Below are positions 12,801 through 19,400 of a stretch of 29,276 nt of DNA, in pieces. A model generated the notes under the pieces. It saw nothing but the letters and a program-made list of their open reading frames with translations, made no database searches and was not told where the DNA came from. Location of the stretch: IMG/VR virus record IMGVR_UViG_3300030098_001581, positions 586-29,861 of that record; one strand, given 5' to 3'. How positions within the stretch are numbered: the first letter of the stretch is position 1; the number at the start of each line of letters is the position of its first letter. The position numbers were made by a program, and so were the translations under genes. This DNA is from a virus.

Positions 12801-15800
12801 AAAGATCATTCTAACATGTTAAGAGTGTCTAACAGAGCTGCTGTACAGGTAGAAGCACCATACTTAGATCAGTATATAGATACTCTTACTGCACTGGGAG
12901 CGCCATTAGATTTTCTAGATGTTGTAAGAAGAACATACTCTGACATGGAAGAGTTTGATGGTGGAGGATTTATTACATTAGATGCATATAGAAGCTTAAC
13001 ATATAGAACAGGTAAGTGGACAGCCGCACAGGAAGACTTTTATCAAAAAGTTGTAGAGGGTGAACCTATAGCTCCAGAAGACATGGCTATAATACCGCCT
13101 ATAAAACCACAACTATTTGGACCACAAGTTATAGATGGTTCTAGACTTATGACATTCCACAAGTATGCACTATTCCCAATAATACCAGGTTTATTACCGG
13201 GTACTAACTTTGAAGCAATAAATAATGATATGATTAATAATGATATTGATTATATGATATTTGAATCTGCAGTAAAAGTAGGAGGTATAAAAGAAGGACA
13301 AGAGTATGATCCTTTCTATATAGAAGCTGATGACTTTAGTGTGTATAAGCCTATGTCTGTTGATGAAAGTGGAGAGGTAGTTGGATTACAAGAATTAGCT
13401 TTTTCTGATTTAGGTATACAAGTAGAAACTGCACCTAAAACAAAACAGGAGACTAGTGAAGGGTCACAGTTAAGATCTTTACTACCAATAAATATATATG
13501 ACAATGGTAATGTTGCAGAAGAATATGCAGACTTAGAAAGTGTAATAGATGATTACCATGCGATAAATAATGCATTAGTCAGCAAAGACCTTAACAGTTT
13601 ACTAAACAAACTTAAACTTGTTAAAGATGAGTCTGGTATGTACAAACTTAAGTCTAATGATTTAGAAGAGTTTAAAAAGGTTCTTATAGAAGAGTTTAAG
13701 AAGAGAGATAATCCTGTACACACAGTTAAGTCTATAGAAAGATTACTAGACAGTGATACAAAATTTATAGAACAGTTATTTGAAAAGAACAAGATAGAAA
13801 ACTTATTATTCTCCTTGGTAAACAATAATGTACTTAAGAGAAAAATGCCGGGCGGGCAATTTGTTTTACAAGCAGCTACAGGATTTGAAGCTAGTCTTAA
13901 GGCATTAAAGCAAGAAGATTTTGATAGAGCAAGAGAATTAGGTCTAGACTTAGACGACGTAAAATTAAAACCATTAAAGTTCTATAGGAAAGAGGATCCA
14001 AATAATCCTAACTCTAAGACACTTGCTATGCAGGTATACCTACCTAGTAGGTTTCAGGGTATAGTAGATGTGAATGACTCTAATCTAGACTCTGAGTTAT
14101 TACAACTTATAGGATTCCGTATACCAACTGAGGGTCCTAACTCTGTAGACTTTATAGAAGTAGCAGGATTCTTACCTAAGTCATTTGGTGACACAGTTGT
14201 TGTTCCGTCTGAAATTGTAGGTAAAGCAGGATCTGACTACGATATTGATAAATTAAATATATACTTCCTTAACTCTACAAGAGTAGGAGGAAAACTACAA
14301 TCTGTACAGTTTGACCCTAACAAGTCAATTGAGTCACAAAGTAAAAAGGCATTACAGAATGAACTACAAAGAATTATTAAGAAAGTATTAGAACATCCTG
14401 CCAGCTTTGACCAATTAATATCTCCTGTAGGAGCATATAAAATTAAAGACCTAGCAAAAGATGTAGCAATTCTAAGAAATCCTAAGAACTTTGACTCAGA
14501 AGGCAATAGAATTAAGAAACCATTAAGTGAAATGTTTGGGTTAGAGAATATGATAAACACATCTCACAGACTATTTTCTGGATTAGGTGGTATAGGTATA
14601 GTTGCTACAAGTTCTACACAACATGCTAAAGGACAAAGACCAGGATTAAACTGGAACTTTACAGAACATGATGATATTAGATTTAGGTTTGAAGGTCTTG
14701 AGCCTTTCTCTTTATCTAGGGTTAGAGATGTAAATAATGGTAATAAGATAAGTAGTATTATAGGTGAGTATGTAACTGGATATGTAGATGTTACAAAAGA
14801 AGATTTTATATTTGACATTAATGCAGGTATAGACTATGCACCACTACACATGTTACTAGTTAGATCAGGTGTTCCTGTAGATCAAGTAATATACTTTATG
14901 TCACAACCTATAATAGATGAATACATATCAGAAAAGAATCTAAACTCTCCGCTATATGCACCATACCCATTAAAAACAGATACGGAAATAGTCAGTGAAC
15001 TAAAGAAAAGATATGGAGGTCAAGCTTCTAATGCTAATCTTAATGCTGAATTACTACGAGGTATGATTGGAAGAGGTGTATTTGGTAGAAATGATTTAAG
15101 TAATGTAGAGAAACAAATACAAGTACAAGTGCTAGAAGATTTTAAAGTATACCAAAGTTTAGCAGAGGACTTATTACTTTTAAAAGATGCTACTAGTGTA
15201 GACACATCATTGCTAAACAACGGTATGGCTATAAGGTACCTGGTACAATCTATAAATACACTAGAGCAAGAAGGACGTTTTGTAAACCTAGATGAATTAT
15301 TATATGGTAACGATGAAGGAGCATCAACTGTAGCAGGATTTACAAAAGTACTTATGGAGTCAGATGGATTGTTTGCAGACTTTAAATTAAGTGAGTACAT
15401 AACAGATGCTAAAGAGTTTATAGATAACAAACTATTTGAGAATGTAGATAAGAATGTAAGAGTAAAGTCAGAAGACATTATATACAAAATGAAAAAGTTT
15501 GAAAACTTCTTAGCAACATCAGTTGTGCAGAGCACTCCGTGGGACTACAAAAAATTACACGAACGAACAAAAGAATTGTTTACAGGTGAGAATAGCTTAC
15601 CAAGAAGAATAAACAACCTTAAGAGAACTGGTCAGTATTCACAAAACTTATTAATGCAAGAACTTACACCGGTGTTACAAGTTTATACTCAAGAGAGTAA
15701 TGAAAGTTCTGTAGATGGTTTAAAACTATTTACTAAAAAATTACAACCGTATGATGTAGATCTATTAGCAGATTCTTTTATGGAACTAAAAGAAATAAAT

Positions 15801-16427
15801 CCAAAGCTTGCAGAAGATCTTATAGTATTTAGTGTACTACAATCTGGATACGAGTTTAATCCTAACTCATTCTTCCAGATTATACCTGGTACAGAAGCAT
15901 TAGAGTTTTTATCTAAATACTTTGCAACAAATAAAAAAGAAGATAGAACTAGTAACATATTGTATAAAGGTAATATGGAAAACTTATGGCAAGATTTTCA
16001 TAGAAACTATTACTCAGATAATAAGGTTGTTCCTAATGTATACAGAAGCAGTGTTAAGCTGTCTAAGCAAACCGGAAACCCGTTTGTAATATTAAATAGA
16101 TCAGACCAATACATATCAGTTACAAGTCCTAAAGGAATAGAACGTGTAGGTAACAGGGAGATTAAAACATACAACACACAATTGTTTAAGGCAAATAAAT
16201 TTTTAGAAAATGGTAAAACTTTGTATATTGCGGATTCTACAAAAGGTGTTAAAAATAATTTAATAGAAGCTACTGGAGAGAATAGTACGGTAGTAAATAG
16301 AAATATAGTGTATCTATCTGAAGACATAGCAGCATCAGAACCAGAAGTAGTTAATACTGTTCTAGACCTAAAAGCAAACACAGGTAAAGAGATAAATGAT
16401 GTTATTGAAGACAAAAAATGTAAATAA
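3807..16427 (+). CDS. Giant polyprotein: zincin metallopeptidase plus crAss-like virion RNA polymerase
   Basis: One uninterrupted 4,206-residue protein. The C-terminal third carries an RNA polymerase core of the crAss-like/QDE-1-like type. D3477-Y-D3479-I-D3481 matches the metal-binding D-x-D-x-D triad of the family, and R3438-I-P-T lies 39 residues before it, close to the spacing between R-A-P-T and DFDGD in bacterial beta'. Conserved-looking basic segments around K3119 (FHKYALFP) and K3157 (SAVKVGG) precede the core. Residues 2154-2158 are HEAFH, with a candidate third zinc ligand about 50 residues on (E2208 or E2209), indicating a zincin peptidase that could process the chain. Residues 1-480 include hydrophobic stretches at about 200-226 and 457-473; about 600-1320 is a long charged helical, partly coiled-coil region. 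In phage phi14:2 the related polymerase is packaged and injected to transcribe early genes. The stop overlaps the next start as TAATG, suggesting coupled translation. Confidence 0.93.
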   Translation: MKEKKETGGLDNTDLIQPGDQTLDANNLINTVQREPGIQGNLLESLTKLQYINNPSFAPIDTKLKKGEFEEYDRLIDGPFSLMDSSVDDRRASGQGLGEKLWNSYGVKLAPKIGTHVVGSTIGLLNGFAEVGMDLYENGPAASNWNKFFNNDFQRSLDDFNKSLDEKFPAYYTSQERDLGFWQSIIGPGAANFWTDQFSQGLSFVAGAVLAEYATGGLATAIIPAKTANTLKRISALRNTAYAQKSTAALNALNKISRADRIYDGLTTGRRLLTGAFYEAGVEARHNYDSVVQGLTEQHIKDKGMPPTNEEMAKIKNIATQVSNGVFAGNAALVGYSNMLLFPKIFGSGMKANKSFKGKIMKDDKGVYKAKHQDWGGFRTWTHRNIYGKGAWGRYAAYEGMVEEGGQKTLDLAGQYAASDMYTSSKNPSQMEAIGGIMNNIHDGMADAYSSTEGQKEIFLGFVLAAVGLPSFVKTNEKGEKQYGFFYGRAGGVKDYLKQYAESRKEVEDLVKYMNENPDALKAIKENFDMLNDISTAEDKRDYADASNNDFAYKNADHDAFFAFVFSRLRSGYYGDVADTINDIRNMDDDTFETMFKYEEQTKNMSEKERKEFLNKRKTKVADSHLERAEKIKKIYESLDNTKLGDKAKKMMAQALSTTADLDAREQKLIQELEEQGGFTLTAVVNREESDSQANQNILQRVAEFTMEKLGLKGKDIMENSETGKTVKKEVGIKEFTTPGSPAFVAHRMILKLKSLKKQREIYEENDQVDEYIEITEKIESLEDELAELQKAISQGIAPNISEEEKQILEEYKKKDPVGYEMNKEEMITKLQDLRRIRAKRHQMLNLVQQMIDPAAAEDTIQGFEEIVNDILTEEERKSLPPEEQRLARKYKGKIIEFDYTDKNGNTRRHRVLVKDTSTKGLVKLPKEETFKLLQRQKDLNNKAVKTPDDLAELELIAEELKQGNHITGLDHFNFNILEKAADIKIMTEQELLLNQLEAVTSVIQEGIGEDIANATEALAQSKEMLLNIARQVRDIKKAIRNAKSDTRGRTYVNLNSIGRKGAFSIATAQSMIAELIIQEQVYKQQLKDFTERVNALQENALRIQAIHTALTNPQIVSDFLNRNATREEIYGFIDDMLGLTSLEEFNKQLGESGFFNINELTELIGTKNKEGGYDVDNQLLQDFLDLAGQDNISKDYLDLMNSELANFRKELELLTQHRQDIERIINKMVDPATGQAIMFPEEGLTQDDLIYLQAQLRLVNEDLATIQSIIDMMEAEVDQGISDAVNSDVIQQRRIATNTAQQILDTFNEYQQWLMSTQLDPAEEAKLDSGETVTTLEDLSSLSEYETRYSPSFTDVGWTKTSGNHSAALDRWRNVYKPLVDSGKELTKAEQLELQHIMSQLRFFRKTYDIVDYSKTKGARLQIVTRYNIRPEWKDKIVFFDIAQAEKTGRYDDESNFKYVDDLTPNETKTKEKPRYSDNKVPVKRETFTQTLDDGTIIKYRAITRLDGSVYFQAIKEGESDFSATSKKLDIKAGENITPKQVLENLEPTSTVTLDKTEGYKSVMREQMFDRLTQEQKERVDPTRAAKTKTSEVQRDETLEDIKLLLVDANGQPILVDGEFAYTNMNSSSTVNSKGEFKGDKRVDLDANGNLVEDVRIAQESFINERNKILSDNQERFFYIKSKSQGMPIPQGQSFGDVKSSVMGRLKINKGGRFVVVNKEEDLKDLKLELALPTEGVKGPNQKVTLFNDRFIVTSRFVYFGTPSRGYNNSLNLVPGLISRLSENQVNNIYNLSRYFAENATEAGINLGGKGFTTILKDQIMYGSRSQERVRQEFAIYMKDDTIYFGENGSITLEQLKDPAKFEDKHEEYKSFLRTLYFNVNATQLKKDKQARKDALDRKRATKQTGFVAPEYTPFIEVLVRDDLSVETVEYDNYTHYLTSERNRELEDIPVRVDMPLAFNPSKSVNQAEFPQFMNIYLNHYNQSFTKDNGDNQKADSQQTNPDQIGDSPFTQSTELELGKSSTLTYVDPQTGEVKTLQVVNTDIEDKDRIEVNTSKAQGPTLEEQTGGAFSDISNEDPDDVFFLESMQQPAPFDLNEELEWFNANMPKDKNGNPLVGIDLIRGLIDGKGLGKFTKDGNILLSDLLTTPGIVYHEAFHAITRKFMSPAERAQLYAEVRGMRGSTKTFKGDTKKMSELSDKEADEWLAEEFREYVLADGNYKVGSRVKKSLIDRIFDKIYAALNFFVNNQSQVETLMSRINSGYFSNPTTDVTIYDVKEGAYYEGSKLTATMKNNVMEGMTVLLFNKALRNNQFTLDDFVGGNPITELMYGGFGIGNTVYTEIERTLRKAIQLNPQAEEKLTNTMLAIKNNWQELKEDHKKYLERFKVEVTDEQNENDRVREQFGKPQNEIDPSVYLPKAVRLLFATLPKSRLLDPKDPNSKRVMDMNEHGLPKLVDFGSIMNFMYKEMANTDPLDFMKNLDMLANKRPELRSAWNRLGMHQDLSDKSSNQIKLIIQTMMQFDQSNNKFYTQLMTRDNSRVLVDSNQNRVEDKVRFMWSANFKDNIQNYRGLGKDVNGELILNEKAKVKVGAKEKTFKGWGTTRKTPDEALQVLDRLGIQFTDPDLFAALYVEEFSGVSEAVNFVLQEVYNKPVSDIFKGNIQRNLRTLIDIEASSNPLAVDAQHVNPEGKIVHGVNLKTYADVLVSKLNGSKGRVEIENLLKHDNLVNSHYLNTMLERGETMQVVVLEGVQQQFGRGKPLSRTGPVDIGVMYVNSVLSNGIIPLLRTADKKTEFGIQFSAPTLALSRDEMLTRLQGYLSDELRVASKFNSRRNSKLRRVDKLKDNGGNLRFFAGIVPSLPRSEYNKKLSESKILELVNREDVVEDLKTYLANEVEKTTNTLTQYNIAPAGIDSSLMDIAMQRAVLTGQRPAQIIGEQFTYEYMTGIIEQSKLLLGDFALYGQDLFKRTSGISGTKTYPTSDPEILEWMNTNMPNSLSNKDHSNMLRVSNRAAVQVEAPYLDQYIDTLTALGAPLDFLDVVRRTYSDMEEFDGGGFITLDAYRSLTYRTGKWTAAQEDFYQKVVEGEPIAPEDMAIIPPIKPQLFGPQVIDGSRLMTFHKYALFPIIPGLLPGTNFEAINNDMINNDIDYMIFESAVKVGGIKEGQEYDPFYIEADDFSVYKPMSVDESGEVVGLQELAFSDLGIQVETAPKTKQETSEGSQLRSLLPINIYDNGNVAEEYADLESVIDDYHAINNALVSKDLNSLLNKLKLVKDESGMYKLKSNDLEEFKKVLIEEFKKRDNPVHTVKSIERLLDSDTKFIEQLFEKNKIENLLFSLVNNNVLKRKMPGGQFVLQAATGFEASLKALKQEDFDRARELGLDLDDVKLKPLKFYRKEDPNNPNSKTLAMQVYLPSRFQGIVDVNDSNLDSELLQLIGFRIPTEGPNSVDFIEVAGFLPKSFGDTVVVPSEIVGKAGSDYDIDKLNIYFLNSTRVGGKLQSVQFDPNKSIESQSKKALQNELQRIIKKVLEHPASFDQLISPVGAYKIKDLAKDVAILRNPKNFDSEGNRIKKPLSEMFGLENMINTSHRLFSGLGGIGIVATSSTQHAKGQRPGLNWNFTEHDDIRFRFEGLEPFSLSRVRDVNNGNKISSIIGEYVTGYVDVTKEDFIFDINAGIDYAPLHMLLVRSGVPVDQVIYFMSQPIIDEYISEKNLNSPLYAPYPLKTDTEIVSELKKRYGGQASNANLNAELLRGMIGRGVFGRNDLSNVEKQIQVQVLEDFKVYQSLAEDLLLLKDATSVDTSLLNNGMAIRYLVQSINTLEQEGRFVNLDELLYGNDEGASTVAGFTKVLMESDGLFADFKLSEYITDAKEFIDNKLFENVDKNVRVKSEDIIYKMKKFENFLATSVVQSTPWDYKKLHERTKELFTGENSLPRRINNLKRTGQYSQNLLMQELTPVLQVYTQESNESSVDGLKLFTKKLQPYDVDLLADSFMELKEINPKLAEDLIVFSVLQSGYEFNPNSFFQIIPGTEALEFLSKYFATNKKEDRTSNILYKGNMENLWQDFHRNYYSDNKVVPNVYRSSVKLSKQTGNPFVILNRSDQYISVTSPKGIERVGNREIKTYNTQLFKANKFLENGKTLYIADSTKGVKNNLIEATGENSTVVNRNIVYLSEDIAASEPEVVNTVLDLKANTGKEINDVIEDKKCK

Positions 16428-19400
16428 TGGCTTGTAATATAATAAGAAATGAAAACGGAAAATTAGTAAATGTTACTGCAGAAAATGGTAACAACTCTAA
16501 ACTGTTTAGAGATATAGTTAAATTAGGTTACGATAAAGAAACTGCTCTAAAAAAATGGGCTAATACATATACACCTACATTTAGACAATGGTTTGGAGAA
16601 GGTGTAGTAGATTCTAATGGTGAGCCTATGATAAGTATAATAGATAACCAGCCAGTGTTTACAGCTGACGACAATACAACAAAGCACGCTACAGAAAACT
16701 TAGGGACATACATATCTAAAAAAGATCCTAGTCCACTATTAAATTCTATAAAAAGAAGATTTGATTTAGTTAAAACAGACGGAACTGTAAAAAATATTTC
16801 TCCATCTAGAGATATATTTGCAATAAAAGATGCTATAGAAAAACAATATCCAGGTGTTAGAGCTTTTATATTAAAAGATGTAGGTGGTGATTTTATTAAA
16901 CTAGATGTTACACCGCACCTTGATGTAGATAATATATATCATCAGGTGCAAGCAGAACAAATGCTAGAAAGAGATAGACAGGTTGATAGGGCAATGAATC
17001 AGTTCTTTAGATCTCTAGGTATTAGGCTTAGAGAGGTAGACAGTATAAAAAATAGTAAAGGAGAGACTGTAAATGCTGTTGCTTTAGCAGACATGGTTAA
17101 CAAAATTGTACAGGTTGCTACAAATAAATCTGGTATAGATACATTACCAGAAGAGGCTGCACACTTTATAGTTGAGTTATTAAGAGTAGAGGGCAGCCCG
17201 CTATTTCAAGCAATGATGAATAACATAACAGGTTACAAAGTATACAGAGATGTTGTTGAGAATGACACATACCAAGAATTATATAAAGGAGATGTAAACA
17301 AACTTAAACAGGAAGCTATAGGTAAACTTATAGCTAAGCATATAATAAATAATATAAAAGGTGAGCCAGTTGTTAAAATAGTTAGAGCACAAACTTGGTT
17401 TGACAGAGTTCTTGAATTTCTAAAACAGGTATTTGGAAGAGTGCAATCAGATCCTTTTGCTGAAGCATCGCTTCTTGCACTGAATGATTCTATTAATGAC
17501 TATATAGATACAGAAAGAGGTATAGGAAATATAGAGGGTGAGTATTATCAGGTAGAACCTACAAAAAGAAACGAACCTAAAGATGTAACTAAGCCTATAT
17601 TAGAAAAGCTTAATCAAGAAAATGAAAACTGGTCTACAGAGTCTATGAGTTTAGAAGAGGCAGGACTAAAACAGCCATGGTTTGTAGAAGAGGGTAATGA
17701 GACAGAAAGATATGTAGGTAAAAAGAGTGGTCCTTATGCAGGTAAGTTCTTAAAAGGAAGAGTATCTGACGAAGTTAAAAAACATTTCTATAAAATAAAT
17801 AGAGGTAAGATTAGAGATCTGAGCGGTAAAGAGAAGCAGTTGCGTTTAGATAATAATGAGATGCGTAAAATGGTTGGTACAATGGGCCACAAAGTGTTAC
17901 AGGATTTAGTAGATCTATATGCAAACAGAAAAGGTAATAGACAACAGATATTAAATAACTCCTTGTTTACTGCAGCACAATTCCAGGTTTTAGAAAACGG
18001 AGTAAAAGACATTATATCTAAGATCAGAGCACAACAAAAAGCAATTGACCCAGAAGGTAAAGTTGTTATAAGAACTGAGCAGATGACTGTAAACAGAGCA
18101 GAAGATACCGGGGGAAGCATTGACTTGATGGCATTATTTAGCGATGGTAGTGCGTCTATATATGATTACAAATTTATATCACCATCTAAATATTCTGGAT
18201 ATGTAGATAAGATGACTAATAGAATAGTAGAGGACCCACACTCAGTTAAGATGCAGACTTACGACATGCAAATATCACAGTATAAAAACCACCTACTAGA
18301 TAACTATGGAGTTACACAGGTAAGGCAATCTAGAATTGTACCTATACACATAAGATTTAAAACTACTAATGATGGTAAAATTACAAACCAAATTAGTGTA
18401 GTACAAATGGGTACAAAGTACAGTGAGTTCTTGGAACAATTACCCGTAGCAGAGGAGATGACTAACTTTGATGATATAAATAAAATAATTAAAAAATTAA
18501 TATCACGTAAAGAGTTGGTAGACAGACAGTTACAGACTAAAAAATATAAAGCAGGTAATACTTTTGAGTCATTGAAAGCAAGACAGGCGCAGATAACAAA
18601 ACAACTAAGAGTATTACAAATAGATCAGGATGTTGCATATATAGTTAAGTCTTTAAAAAATGACATAGAAACTATAAACCAAAGATTGGGGGAGAACATA
18701 GATGTATTAAAAGATGGTAGTCCTAACCCAAACTACTTATCAGACATAGATCTAAATGAGTTGTTAAAAGATTTGACTTTCTATCAATCAATTGTAGAGC
18801 TACATGATTATGTAGATTACATGAAAAATACCAATAAAGAGAAGTATGAAGAGTATAGAGTGTTAAGAGATAGATTAGCAGGGTTTTTAGCACAAACAAT
18901 AACACAGGTAGAAGGTAAGATATTAGAAAGAATAAACGACAAGGCAATGGAGAGGGGTGTACAGGGTATAAAAAGCTTTAACGTTGATGTAAATTGGATG
19001 ACCTCTAACTTTGTAAACCTATCTAAACAAAATAATCCCTACCTAAGAAATCTATGGGAGATAATGGATGAGCTTAATTTTACTAAACGTAAACTAGTAA
19101 AAAATAAAGCTGAAGAAATACAAAGAGTGCAAGATGCGTTTGTAGGTAACCGTGGTATAAAAGCTTTTGATGATATACTAAACGAAGACGGAACATTTAA
19201 ATCTAAATTCTCTAAAGAGTTTTATGCGGCAAGATCTAAAGCACTACAAAGCGGAGACTATACTTGGTTTAATTTGGAAAATGGTAATGTAGTTATAGAC
19301 GAAAATTATTATAAAAAGAAATACAAAGAGTTTAGAGCAGGCAAACTAAAAGCTTTACAGGCAAAGTTTAAAGACAATCAAGCAGCAATAAATAGAGAAA

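Noticed and set aside
10937-16414. Many open frames of 60-170 codons on the - strand opposite the polyprotein gene
   Set aside because: They are Ser/Leu/Phe-rich mirror translations typical of the antisense of AT-rich coding sequence and have no domain motifs.
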